A DNA stretch of 64,000 nucleotides from Clostridiaceae bacterium AM27-36LB (GTDB taxonomy: Bacteria > Bacillota > Clostridia > Lachnospirales > Lachnospiraceae), in contig QUJQ01000001.1 in NCBI GenBank assembly GCA_003480725.1, positions 1 to 64,000 of the forward strand, given 5' to 3'. Positions within the stretch are counted from its first letter, which is position 1. Each line of letters starts with the position of its first letter. The notes under the pieces are model-generated. The model did not search any database. It saw only the letters and a program-made list of their open reading frames with translations, and was not told the DNA's origin. Of the stretch, positions 32,979 to 41,899 are shown one piece after another. The translations under genes were made by a program, and so were the position numbers.

Positions 32979-35219
32979 ATGAGTGAAGAAATGATCATAA
33001 AAACAGAATATTCCGACATCATGCAGAAGTCTTATATTGACTATGCCATGAGCGTTATCGTGGCCCGTGCACTGCCGGATGTGAGGGATGGTCTGAAGCC
33101 GGTACAGAGAAGAACTCTCTATGATATGCATGAGCTTGGTATCCGAAGTGATCGCCCTTACCGAAAATGTGCCCGTATCGTTGGCGATACCATGGGTAAA
33201 TATCATCCTCATGGAGACAGCTCTATCTATGAGGCACTGGTTGTTATGAGCCAGGATTTCAAAAAAGGGCTGCCGCTTATCGACGGACATGGTAACTTTG
33301 GTTCCATCGAAGGAGATGGCGCTGCTGCCATGCGATATACGGAGGCGAGACTTCAGAAGGTCAGTGAAGATGTGCTGCTGGCGGATCTGGACAAAAATAT
33401 CGTGGATTTTGTTCCGAACTTTGATGAGACAGAGAAAGAACCGGGTGTTCTTCCGGCAAGAATCCCTCATCTGCTGATCAACGGCGCAGAGGGTATTGCT
33501 GTTGGTATGTCTACCAGCATCCCGCCGCACAATTTGGGTGAGACCATTGATGCCATGAAGGCTTACATGAAAAATCCGCAGATGACAGTGGAAGAGCTCT
33601 TGCAGATCATGCCGGGACCGGATTTTCCCACTGGTGGAATTGTGGTCAACAAAGATGAACTGACCGAGATCTACCGCACCGGCGCAGGTAAGATCAAGAT
33701 CCGTGGCCGTGTGGAAGTGGAAAAATTAAAGGGGGGCAAGGAGCAGCTGGTCATTACAGAGATTCCATATACTATGATCGGTGCTAATATTGGTAAATTC
33801 CTCAATGATATCGGTGGGTTGGTGGAATCTAAGACAACTACAGACATTGTGGATATTACCAACCAGTCGTCCAAGGAAGGTATCCGTATTGTACTGGAAC
33901 TGAAAAAGGGTGCAGATACCGAGCAACTGACCAATATGCTCTATAAGAAGACCCGTCTGGAAGATACCTTTGGTGTAAATATGCTGGCAGTGGCGGATGG
34001 AAGACCGGAGACTCTGGGGCTGACCCGGATCTTTGACCATGTGATCGACTTTCAGTTTGAATTGAATACCAGAAAATATAAGACACTTCTGAATAAAGAG
34101 CTGGATAAAAAAGAGATTCAGGAAGGTCTCATCAAAGCCTGTGACGTGATCGACCTGATCATCGAAGTGCTGCGTGGAAGCCGGGATCTGAAGATGGCAA
34201 AAGCCTGCCTCATGAGTGGTGTTACAGAAGGAATTACATTTAAGTCCGAGAAGTCAAAAGCACAGGCGGCGAAGCTTCGTTTCACAGAGCGCCAGGCAAC
34301 GGCAATTCTGGAGATGCGTCTCTACAAATTGATCGGTCTGGAGATTGAAGCTCTTATGAAAGAACATGATACCACCATGAAAAACATTGCCCGTTATTCG
34401 GAAATCCTCAACAACTATGACGAGATGCTGAAGGTTATCATAGCGGATCTTGACCGTTACAAGAAGGCTTATGCACAACCGAGAAAGACATCCGTAGAAA
34501 ATGCAGAGGCAGCTGTTTTCGTGGAGAAGAAGATGGAAGAGATGCCTGTGAAATTCCTGATGGATCGATTTGGTTACTGCCGTACCATGGATGTGGCGAC
34601 TTATGAGAGAAATAAAGAGGCGGCTGATGCGGAGAGCCGTTATGTGCTGACCTGCCGCAATACCGACCGGCTTTGCATTTTCACAGAGAAAGGCAAGCTT
34701 CATACGGCTAAGATTGCAGACCTGCCATATGGAAAATTCCGTGATAAGGCATTTCCAATCGATAATTTCAGCAATTTTGACAGTTCCCAGGAGCGCATAA
34801 TCTGCATTTGCAGTATGGAAGAGCTGCTTATGGGAACCATGCTGTTCGTGACCAAATATGGTATGACAAAGGTGGTCAGCGGTTACGAGTATGATGTGCG
34901 CACCAGAACCAGTGCGGCAACCAAATTGAACGAAGATGACGAGGTGTTGTATGCAGGTCTGGTCGGGGATAATACGCAGATCGTACTTCAGTCCGCAGAA
35001 GGTGTCTTCCTGAAATTTGCCATTGAGGAGATCCCGGAGAAGAAGAAGGCAGCGATTGGTGTGCGTGCCATGAAGCTGTCAGTCAAAGATAGTCTGGAAC
35101 AGGTCTATGTGATGACAGATGGTGAAGATAAGATCATCACTTATAAAGAAAAAGAAGTATCTTTACAGAAGCTGAAAAATGGAACCAGAGATCAGAAAGG
35201 AACGAAAATACGGGTATGA
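32979..35219 (+). CDS. Type II topoisomerase subunit A (ParC/GyrA-like)
   Basis: 746-residue DNA-cleaving subunit. The catalytic Tyr lies in [10 protein letters not shown] near residue 115, and the quinolone-region helix reads [12 protein letters not shown] with Ser at the resistance position. A C-terminal beta-pinwheel domain is present but the GyrA box QRRGGKG is not seen, which favours topoisomerase IV-like decatenation. The start is the ATG of [12 protein letters not shown] with AGGAGGA upstream; it follows the B subunit by ten bases. It overlaps the HAD gene by four bases (ATGA). Confidence 0.88.
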   Translation: MSEEMIIKTEYSDIMQKSYIDYAMSVIVARALPDVRDGLKPVQRRTLYDMHELGIRSDRPYRKCARIVGDTMGKYHPHGDSSIYEALVVMSQDFKKGLPLIDGHGNFGSIEGDGAAAMRYTEARLQKVSEDVLLADLDKNIVDFVPNFDETEKEPGVLPARIPHLLINGAEGIAVGMSTSIPPHNLGETIDAMKAYMKNPQMTVEELLQIMPGPDFPTGGIVVNKDELTEIYRTGAGKIKIRGRVEVEKLKGGKEQLVITEIPYTMIGANIGKFLNDIGGLVESKTTTDIVDITNQSSKEGIRIVLELKKGADTEQLTNMLYKKTRLEDTFGVNMLAVADGRPETLGLTRIFDHVIDFQFELNTRKYKTLLNKELDKKEIQEGLIKACDVIDLIIEVLRGSRDLKMAKACLMSGVTEGITFKSEKSKAQAAKLRFTERQATAILEMRLYKLIGLEIEALMKEHDTTMKNIARYSEILNNYDEMLKVIIADLDRYKKAYAQPRKTSVENAEAAVFVEKKMEEMPVKFLMDRFGYCRTMDVATYERNKEAADAESRYVLTCRNTDRLCIFTEKGKLHTAKIADLPYGKFRDKAFPIDNFSNFDSSQERIICICSMEELLMGTMLFVTKYGMTKVVSGYEYDVRTRTSAATKLNEDDEVLYAGLVGDNTQIVLQSAEGVFLKFAIEEIPEKKKAAIGVRAMKLSVKDSLEQVYVMTDGEDKIITYKEKEVSLQKLKNGTRDQKGTKIRV

Positions 35220-35881
35220 GTGGAAAATACAGCAATATCAAAGTAGTATCTTTTGACATGGATGGAACCATCCTCAATACAGAGGCAGATCTGGAGGCAG
35301 CTGCCAGACGGGCACTGAAACTGGCAGGACTGCCGCCTATGCCGCCGGTTCGTTTTGCTAACTATATTGGAAATGGTGTAAAAGGGATCTACAGGGATCT
35401 TTGTCCGGATGCAACTCAGGAAAAACTGGAAGAAGCAGTACGTTATCAGCTGGAGTGGTATCCGGAGCACTGTACGGAACAGACCTGTTTCTATCCGGGA
35501 ATGTGGGAGACTCTGCAGTGGATGGCTGCCAAAGGAATCCGTCTGGTAATTGTGACCAATAAAGTGGAAACGACTGCGAAGAAGCTGGCAAACCATTTCT
35601 GCAGTGACCTTCCTTTTGAAGAAGTCTGGGGAAATGATCAGGATCGCCCCCTGAAACCGGATCCTATAGCCGGAAAACTGCTGTGTGAGACTCTGGGTGT
35701 TACCCCGGATCAGGTCATGCATGTAGGTGACGGCGAGACTGATATGCAGTTTGCAAAGAATGCCGGATTCGTGGGTGTCGGTGTGTCATGGGGATATAGA
35801 AGCACTGATGTTCTGTGGGAAAGCGGTGCAGATGTGATGATCGATGAGCCGTGGCAGTTATGTGAGCTGCTGGATAGATAA
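35216..35881 (+). CDS. HAD-family phosphatase (phosphoglycolate phosphatase-like)
   Basis: 221-residue cytoplasmic hydrolase. The nucleophile motif is FDMDGTILNTEADL, motif II is VIVTNK, and motif III/IV is HVGDGETDMQFAKNAG. A helical cap lies between residues 18 and 85. This is the Gph/PGMB branch. Its start overlaps the topoisomerase A stop, so it is the third gene of that operon, with no obvious functional tie. Substrate specificity is not determined. Confidence 0.85.
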   Translation: MSGKYSNIKVVSFDMDGTILNTEADLEAAARRALKLAGLPPMPPVRFANYIGNGVKGIYRDLCPDATQEKLEEAVRYQLEWYPEHCTEQTCFYPGMWETLQWMAAKGIRLVIVTNKVETTAKKLANHFCSDLPFEEVWGNDQDRPLKPDPIAGKLLCETLGVTPDQVMHVGDGETDMQFAKNAGFVGVGVSWGYRSTDVLWESGADVMIDEPWQLCELLDR

Positions 35882-35901
35882 TAGATTACATAAGGTAGAT
35901 A

Positions 35902-35945
35902 TAAAGGGTGAAAAGCATGAAGATCTGGCTTTTTGCCCTTTTTTA
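35902..35945 (+). terminator. Terminator of the topoisomerase operon
   Basis: AAAGGG(T)GAAAAGC pairs with GCTTTTTGCCCTTT, then a T run. Confidence 0.8.
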
Positions 35946-35973
35946 CCAAGGACTCTGAAAAATGATAATAAAG

Positions 35974-36000
35974 TGAAACTTTCCGCAAAACCTTAAGGTC
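35974..36000 (+). promoter_or_regulatory. ECF (sigma-V-like) autoregulatory promoter candidate
   Basis: TGAAAC, 17 bases, GGTC, close to the B. subtilis sigma-V/ECF pattern TGAAAC-N16-CGTC. It lies 34 bases upstream of the sigma gene and fits autoregulation. Confidence 0.5.
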
Positions 36001-36034
36001 TAATAAGTAAAAGAAAGCAGAGAGGAGGAATAAT

Positions 36035-36544
36035 ATGAGGGCATCAGACAAAGAGGCGCTGATTCATGAGTGCCTGGTGCAGAATTATGAAAAATATTAT
36101 CGTATGGCATACAGCTATGTGTTTCGTGAGCAGGATGCTATGGATATCGTGCAGGAGGCGGCATATCGGGCGATCTTAAAAAGTGATCTTTTGAAACAGC
36201 CGGAATACGCAGATACCTGGATCTGCAGGATCGTGATCCATGAGGCACTGCGGTTCCTGAAGAGAAACAAACAGACAGTTTCGGTGGAAGAGGTGCCGGA
36301 ACAGGGACAGGAAGACAAGATCGAAGATGTGGATCTTCAGCGGGCACTGGATAAGCTGGATGAAAAGGAACGAAGCATCGTAGTGCTCCGGTATTTTGAA
36401 GAAGAGAAGATCGAAACCATCGGACAGATCATGAATCTGAATGTGAGTACGGTAAAGAGCAAGCTGTACCGGGCAATGGATAAGTTAAAGAAATATATGG
36501 AAGCAGGAGGGGTGAATTATGGAAGATTGGAAAAAGGAGTATGA
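36035..36544 (+). CDS. sigV: ECF sigma factor, SigV-like
   Basis: 169-residue group 4 sigma factor with region 2 (about 20-85, DAMDIVQEAAYRAI) and region 4 (about 110-160, ETIGQIMNLNVSTVKSKLYRA). It overlaps by 26 bases a gene encoding an RsiV-type anti-sigma, so it is likely SigV, which in Bacillus and Clostridioides responds to lysozyme. The start ATG has AGAGAGGAGG upstream. An ECF-type promoter lies at 35974-36000. The SigV name rests on the partner gene. Confidence 0.82.
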   Translation: MRASDKEALIHECLVQNYEKYYRMAYSYVFREQDAMDIVQEAAYRAILKSDLLKQPEYADTWICRIVIHEALRFLKRNKQTVSVEEVPEQGQEDKIEDVDLQRALDKLDEKERSIVVLRYFEEEKIETIGQIMNLNVSTVKSKLYRAMDKLKKYMEAGGVNYGRLEKGV

Positions 36545-37388
36545 CAATATTAAAGTGCCGGAAGAGATGAGAGAAAAACTGGAACAGTCTATTAACAGAG
36601 CAAAAAAAGAAAAGAAACGTATGAAAAAAATAACGTTATATAAAACATTTGGAAGCATGGCAGCAGTACTTGCCATCGTGTTGATCCTTCCAAATACCAG
36701 CCAGACTGCAGCGGCAGCTATGCAGCAGATCCCATTACTTGGTAATCTGTTCAAAGTGGTGACTGTCCGCGAGTATCAAGTGGATGAGGAGCGCAACAGT
36801 GCGAATGTAAAAGTGCCGCAGGTAGAAGTAGCTGCTACGGATGAGAATGCAGACAGTGACACCGTTGAGCAGGCAAAAGTATCCGCAGATGCCATTAATT
36901 TTGATATCAACGAAGAGACCAATAAGCTGATCGAAGAGTTCAAAAAGAGCATGGAAAATGAAGAAGGTTATCAGAACATCTACATTGACAGCAACGTGAA
37001 GCTGGACACCGACGATCTTTTCTCCCTGGAACTGATCCTCTATCAGGGAGCAGGCAGTGGTTATGAACAGCATAAGCATTATACCGTTGATAAAAAGACT
37101 GGAAAAGAACTGTCGCTGAAAGATCTGTGCGGAGATGACTATATTGATACCATCAGCGAAGAAATTAAGACGCAGATGAGAGAACAGATGGCAGCCGATG
37201 AAACTGTACAGTACTGGCTGGATGATCCGGAGGTAGAAGAGTGGAATTTTGACAAGATCGCAGAAGACCAGGATTTCTACGTCAATGAAGACGGACACAT
37301 TGTAGTCTGCTTCAACGAATACGATGTCGCTCCCGGATCTATGGGCTGCGTAGAATTCACCCTGAACGAGACTGTAAATGTGAAGTAG
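36519..37388 (+). CDS. rsiV: RsiV-like anti-sigma factor (DUF3298)
   Basis: 289-residue single-pass membrane protein. Cytoplasmic basic region (1-35), membrane helix (about 40-58), then an outside domain with the DUF4163/DUF3298 pattern: YTVDKKTGKELSLKDLC and FYVNEDGHIVVCFNEYDVAPGSMG near the C-terminus. In Bacillus and Clostridioides RsiV binds lysozyme directly and is then cut to free SigV. The start ATG follows AGGAGG inside the sigma gene. A terminator follows. The lysozyme link is inferred from family. Confidence 0.8.
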   Translation: MEDWKKEYDNIKVPEEMREKLEQSINRAKKEKKRMKKITLYKTFGSMAAVLAIVLILPNTSQTAAAAMQQIPLLGNLFKVVTVREYQVDEERNSANVKVPQVEVAATDENADSDTVEQAKVSADAINFDINEETNKLIEEFKKSMENEEGYQNIYIDSNVKLDTDDLFSLELILYQGAGSGYEQHKHYTVDKKTGKELSLKDLCGDDYIDTISEEIKTQMREQMAADETVQYWLDDPEVEEWNFDKIAEDQDFYVNEDGHIVVCFNEYDVAPGSMGCVEFTLNETVNVK

Positions 37389-37402
37389 GACACATATATT
37401 AA

Positions 37403-37435
37403 AAATGTTCGTTCAGAAACATTTAAGATTTTTTT
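37403..37435 (+). terminator. Terminator after rsiV
   Basis: AAATGTT/AACATTT stem followed by AAGATTTTTTT. Confidence 0.65.
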
Positions 37436-37518
37436 AGAAGATTTTCTTCCTGTCTTGTAGTAAAATGAAAGAAAAACGCGTTTATATAGATGTAGATGCA
37501 TTTACAGGAGGATAAGAC

Positions 37519-38070
37519 ATGGTTCTGTTTCTGGCACTTCTGGACACGCAGGAAGAACAGGAAAAGTTCAGGGAGATATACGAGAATTACCGGCATTTTA
37601 TGTGGTACATTGCCCAGCAGAAACTTAAGGATACCCATCTGGCGGAGGATGCAGTGCAGGAAGCTTTTCTGGCACTGACCAGGCATCTGGATAAAGTGGA
37701 GGATGCACACAGCCCCAGAACGAAGAAATTTCTTGCAACAATTGTCAGAAGCAAGGCGATCGATCTCGTACGGAAGAACAATCCACAGGAGGAATTGACG
37801 GATGAGCTGCCGGAAGGTAAGGCAGGAAGAGATATTCTGGATCAGCTTCTGGTGAAGGAGAATTATAACAGGCTGATCAGCTGTGTGCTGGAGCTCGATG
37901 ACAGCTACCGGGTGGTGTTTGAGTACAAGTACCTGTACCGGATGAGTGACGAGGAGATCGCGGATATTCTGGGAATCTCTGCAAAAAATGCGAATGTACG
38001 GTATTTCCGTGCCAGAAAAAAACTGCAGGAAATGATCCGAAAGGAGGAAAAAAGCATTGAAGAGGCTTAA
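37519..38070 (+). CDS. ECF-type sigma factor (second locus)
   Basis: 183-residue sigma-70 family factor. Region 2 is around residues 22-85 (LAEDAVQEAFLALTRHL) and region 4 around 115-170 (SDEEIADILGISAKNANVRYFRARKKL). The start ATG has AGGAGGATAAG upstream. It overlaps by 14 bases the TTG start of the membrane protein that follows, as is usual for sigma/anti-sigma pairs. Regulon unknown. Confidence 0.85.
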   Translation: MVLFLALLDTQEEQEKFREIYENYRHFMWYIAQQKLKDTHLAEDAVQEAFLALTRHLDKVEDAHSPRTKKFLATIVRSKAIDLVRKNNPQEELTDELPEGKAGRDILDQLLVKENYNRLISCVLELDDSYRVVFEYKYLYRMSDEEIADILGISAKNANVRYFRARKKLQEMIRKEEKSIEEA

Positions 38071-38971
38071 GAACGGTGCCCGGACTGAAGGGGAAGAATT
38101 ATTGACCCGGGTACTGGACGAGTGCCTGGAAGAAGATTTAAGTTTTGTTCCTCATGAACGGGAGATTGCAGGAAAGCATCGGTTTTCACCGGGGTTTGAG
38201 GAACAGATGGAAGCTATGATGACAGAAGCAGAACAAAAGATGCAGGAAAAGGAATTAAAGAAGCATTTCCATTTCCAATGGGGACAACTGGCAGCATGTG
38301 TTGCAGTGTTTTGTGTATGTGGAGCATTGGCAGGAACTGTGTATCTGCAGCACAGCGGAGGCAAAGGGACCGCGGATACCACGGCAATGATGACAGCAGA
38401 AAGTGCAGACGTTGCAGAAGAGAGTGCAGAACTTGAAGTGGCGGAAGATGCTATGGAGGATGCGGCAGATACTGGTGCGGCAGATGGCCTGGAAGCAGAG
38501 AAGACAGCAGATGTGGATGCTTCAAAGGGCAAGACATATTGTGGGCAGACCATTTATCTGGCAGAGATCCAGGATATGCCGGAGGCACTGGAAAATGTAA
38601 ACACTCTGGTGAACTGCCCGGTACTGGATGAAGAGAATCCGACGTTGACACTGACCATCGCCAATACGGGAGAGACGTCAACATCTTATCAGATGCCGCC
38701 AATTCTGGAAGTGTGGCTGGATGATGGCTGGTATGTGATCCCGACAACCAGTACCGAGAGCAAAGAGCCGACCTGGACACGTCTGGAGGAGAAGATGGCC
38801 ATGGATGAAGCCATTGATCTGACGCAGTATCAGATCGACTATGGTGCACAGCGGTATCGGATGGTTGTTCGGATTGGAGAGCATATGCTCAGTGCTGAAT
38901 TTACCTTTGAAGAAGTATTTTCAGAGCAGATGGAGACCTTGGAGGAGATGCGAAAGGAAAGGGAGGAGTAA
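38057..38971 (+). CDS. Putative anti-sigma membrane protein
   Basis: 304-residue protein, TTG start at 38057 with AAAGGAGGAAA upstream. Cytoplasmic N-terminal region of about 75 residues, one membrane helix (about 76-97), an Ala/Glu/Asp-rich spacer (about 105-155), then an outside domain with a predicted Ig-like beta fold (LTLTIANTGETSTSYQ). No canonical zinc-binding anti-sigma motif is seen. Position after an ECF sigma gene and topology support an anti-sigma role; the sequence alone does not prove it. Confidence 0.6.
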   Translation: MKRLKNGARTEGEELLTRVLDECLEEDLSFVPHEREIAGKHRFSPGFEEQMEAMMTEAEQKMQEKELKKHFHFQWGQLAACVAVFCVCGALAGTVYLQHSGGKGTADTTAMMTAESADVAEESAELEVAEDAMEDAADTGAADGLEAEKTADVDASKGKTYCGQTIYLAEIQDMPEALENVNTLVNCPVLDEENPTLTLTIANTGETSTSYQMPPILEVWLDDGWYVIPTTSTESKEPTWTRLEEKMAMDEAIDLTQYQIDYGAQRYRMVVRIGEHMLSAEFTFEEVFSEQMETLEEMRKEREE

Positions 38972-39925
38972 ATGAAAAAGAAAGTATTGGCTTGTGTATT
39001 ATCAGGAATACTGGCAGTGTCGATCTTTGGCTGTGGAAGCAAATCTATGGTGGCCACAGAAAGTGCAATGGAGAATGCAGCTTATGATGATATGGCATAT
39101 GACAGTGGCTATGACACAACGGAATCGGCATCTGCGGAAGAAGCTGGAGGCGGTGCTGTGACTTCAGAAAATGGTATCGAAGAGGTGCAGGAAACTGATC
39201 GAAAGCTGATACGGAATGTGAATCTAAGTCTTCAGACGAAAGAATTTGACACCGTCCTTGAAAATATGAGTCAGAAGGTGAAGGATCTGGGCGGATATAT
39301 ACAGGATTCTTCTGTGTGGGGCAGCAGCTCGGACTATTCCAGCAGTCGTTCCGCAAGCTACACACTTCGCATTCCGTCTGACAAGCTGGATGAATTTATC
39401 GATGTGGTGGAGACGCTGGGAAATGTGACCTATAAAAATGAAAGTGTGGATGATGTGACTCTTCGTTATGTGGATGTGGATAGTCATAAGAAAGCACTGG
39501 AGACAGAACAGGAGAGGCTGCTGGCACTGCTGGAGAAGGCAGAAAATGTGGAAGATATCATTACCATTGAAAACCGTCTGTCAGATGTCCGCTATGAACT
39601 GGAAAATTACGAAAGCCAGATCCGGTTATTAGACAATCAGATCGATTACAGTACTGTCTATGTGGATATTTCAGAAGTGTCCCGAGTGACTGACACCGGT
39701 AAACAGGGCTTTTTTGAGGAAGTAGCTTCCAGATTCAGTGACAGCGTCTATGTAGTACTCATGGGACTGCGTGGATTTGCAATAGGTATCTTAGGCTCCC
39801 TTCCAATCCTGGTGGTCTGGGGTGTGATCCTTGCAGTGGTTGTGATCCTGCTTCGGAAATTTGTGTTTAAGAAAAGTAAGAAAAATAAAAAGAACACAGA
39901 CCAGACGAGCGAAAACCAGCAGTAA
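38972..39925 (+). CDS. DUF4349 lipoprotein with membrane anchor
   Basis: 317-residue exported protein. The lipobox is SIFGCGS (Cys 21); then an acidic spacer; a DUF4349 domain (about 75-255) with RKLIRNVNLSLQTKEF, LRIPSDKLDEF and a coiled-coil pair; then a membrane helix (about 268-292) and a basic tail. It starts directly on the base after the previous stop, so it belongs to the ECF locus as its third gene. DUF4349 proteins are surface proteins of unknown role. Confidence 0.8.
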   Translation: MKKKVLACVLSGILAVSIFGCGSKSMVATESAMENAAYDDMAYDSGYDTTESASAEEAGGGAVTSENGIEEVQETDRKLIRNVNLSLQTKEFDTVLENMSQKVKDLGGYIQDSSVWGSSSDYSSSRSASYTLRIPSDKLDEFIDVVETLGNVTYKNESVDDVTLRYVDVDSHKKALETEQERLLALLEKAENVEDIITIENRLSDVRYELENYESQIRLLDNQIDYSTVYVDISEVSRVTDTGKQGFFEEVASRFSDSVYVVLMGLRGFAIGILGSLPILVVWGVILAVVVILLRKFVFKKSKKNKKNTDQTSENQQ

Positions 39926-39940
39926 ACATTGATATAACAG

Positions 39941-39976
39941 GCTTTCGGGTCATAGAGGCCCGGAAGCTCTTTTTTG
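39941..39976 (+). terminator. Terminator of the second ECF locus
   Basis: GCTTTCGGG/CCCGGAAGC stem, 9-base loop, then TCTTTTTT. Confidence 0.85.
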
Positions 39977-40063
39977 TTGCCAACTGCACCGCCAGATGCT
40001 ATAATACATATAATTGGGTTAAATATCGACTACCGAAAAAAGAAGATAAAGAGGACATTGCGC

Positions 40064-41899
40064 ATGGATGTTAGACCGGGAGAACCGGAACGCCTGGGTG
40101 TCACGAGGCTTCAAAGGGATCTGAATTTTGCCGCTGCAGTACCGGAAAATCGGGATTGCAGTCTGTTGTTGTATAAAAAAGGCTCTGCCAAGATTGAGCA
40201 GGAGATTCCGTTTACAGAAGAGATGCGGTTTGGAGATGTCTGTGCAGTTCGCATCAGTCAGTTTCCAGCAGATACATATGAATATAATTACCAGATCGAC
40301 GGAAAAGTTGTACAGGATCCTTATGCAGTGCAGCTTACAGGAAGAGAGCACTGGGGAGAAAAACCAGAGGAAGGCAAAGAGGTAAGGTGTGTGCCGGAGA
40401 CGGGACATTTTTCCTGGAAAGGTGACCGACCGCTGAAGCTTCCTTATGAAGAGTGTATACTGTACACGACGCATGTGAGAGGGTTCACCATGGATCCGTC
40501 GGCGAAGGTCCGACACCCAGGAACCTTTGCAGGCATTCGGGAGAAGATTCCCTATTTAAAAGGAATGGGAATCACGCAGCTGGAGCTGATGCCAGTCTAT
40601 GAGTTTTTTGAATGGTCAGTAGGACCGCCTCAGAAGAAGCATCAGCCGGTGCCGAAGGGATATTTTGATAAGATCAATTACTGGGGATATACACAGGCAC
40701 AGTACTTTGCACCAAAGACTGCATACAGTGCGTCTGGCAATCCGGTGCAGGAGTTGAAAGAGCTGGTACGGGCACTCCATAAGAATGGAATCGAGCTGAT
40801 CCTGGAATTTTATTTTGCAGAGAGGACCAGTCCCAATCTGATCATGGACTGTATTCATTATTGGGTCAAAGAATATCACATAGATGGCGTACATGTGAAT
40901 TGTGCGGTGGCTCCACTTCGGGCACTGGCGTTGGATCCGGTGTTGTCAAGAACCAAGATCATGAGTGAATATTTCCCATTGGATCAGATCTTTGCGGAAA
41001 AGGAAGTACCGGTGTATCGTCGACTGGCAGCATACAATGATGATTTTCTGATCAAAGCCCGCCGGTTTCTGCGGGGAGATGAAAATATGACCGGACAGAT
41101 TGCGGAGAGTATCCGAAGGAACCCGGCCACCTGTACCACAATCAATTATCTGGCTTCCCACAATGGATTTACATTAAATGATGCGGTTTCCTATTCGTCC
41201 AAGCATAACGAGGATAATGGAGAAGATAACAGGGACGGAAGCAATTATAATTATGGTTGTAATTATGGCGTGGAAGGTCCGACCACATCAAGGCGAATCC
41301 AGAAGCTCAGATCCAGACAGCTTCGCAATGCGTTTTTGTTGCTGCTGTTGTCGCAGGGTGTTCCGGCCATCTATGGCGGAGACGAGATGGGTAATTCTCA
41401 GCAGGGCAACAATAATGTTTATTGTCAGGACAATCCGCTGTCCTGGATACAATGGGGAAAGTCGTCTGTTAACAGAAAGCTGCAGCAGTTCGTGCGTGAG
41501 ACAATCTCATTTCGAAAAGCACATCCGGCTTTTGGACAGGCATCTGAGTATCAGATGAGAGATCTGAAGTCTCACGGAATTCCAGATCTGTCTTACCATG
41601 GAAAGAAAGCATGGTACGGGGACTTTGAGAATGAGAGCCGTCAGATCGGCGTTCTCTATGCGGGAGCTTACACCGGAGAGGACACTTTATATATTTTATA
41701 TAATATGGATGCGATCGTGCATGAGCTGGCACTGCCAACACTGCCGGGCAAAGAGCAATGGTATCTTCTGGCTGATACGGGGCGGGAAGATGTGTTCTTA
41801 AAGGAACGGGAGAAGCCGCTTCCACGAAAGCAGAAGATGATCCTGGTGGAACCCCACACAATCTTGATACTGGAAGGCGCGAAATATGAGACTGATTAA
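40064..41899 (+). CDS. GlgX-like GH13 protein lacking catalytic Asp residues
   Basis: 611-residue homologue of glycogen debranching enzyme GlgX, with an N-terminal CBM48-like domain and a GH13 barrel. Overall GlgX character is clear (FTLNDAVSY, KHNEDNGEDNRDG, GGDEMGNSQQGNNNVYCQDNPLSW). Catalytic regions are degraded: region I reads EFYFAE in place of DVVxNH; region II reads GVHVN where GFRFD is expected, so the nucleophile Asp is Asn 279 and the Arg is His; region IV reads SHNG, so the HD Asp is Asn 367. Glu 302 remains. The frame is intact, so it is more likely a non-hydrolytic glucan-binding protein than a pseudogene. The start ATG has AAGAGGAC upstream. Confidence 0.8.
   Translation: MDVRPGEPERLGVTRLQRDLNFAAAVPENRDCSLLLYKKGSAKIEQEIPFTEEMRFGDVCAVRISQFPADTYEYNYQIDGKVVQDPYAVQLTGREHWGEKPEEGKEVRCVPETGHFSWKGDRPLKLPYEECILYTTHVRGFTMDPSAKVRHPGTFAGIREKIPYLKGMGITQLELMPVYEFFEWSVGPPQKKHQPVPKGYFDKINYWGYTQAQYFAPKTAYSASGNPVQELKELVRALHKNGIELILEFYFAERTSPNLIMDCIHYWVKEYHIDGVHVNCAVAPLRALALDPVLSRTKIMSEYFPLDQIFAEKEVPVYRRLAAYNDDFLIKARRFLRGDENMTGQIAESIRRNPATCTTINYLASHNGFTLNDAVSYSSKHNEDNGEDNRDGSNYNYGCNYGVEGPTTSRRIQKLRSRQLRNAFLLLLLSQGVPAIYGGDEMGNSQQGNNNVYCQDNPLSWIQWGKSSVNRKLQQFVRETISFRKAHPAFGQASEYQMRDLKSHGIPDLSYHGKKAWYGDFENESRQIGVLYAGAYTGEDTLYILYNMDAIVHELALPTLPGKEQWYLLADTGREDVFLKEREKPLPRKQKMILVEPHTILILEGAKYETD

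Noticed and set aside
31187..33022. 611-codon open frame antisense to the topoisomerase B gene
   Set aside because: It lies fully opposite a recognised conserved gene, has no ribosome site and its Cys/His-rich product looks like reverse-strand translation.
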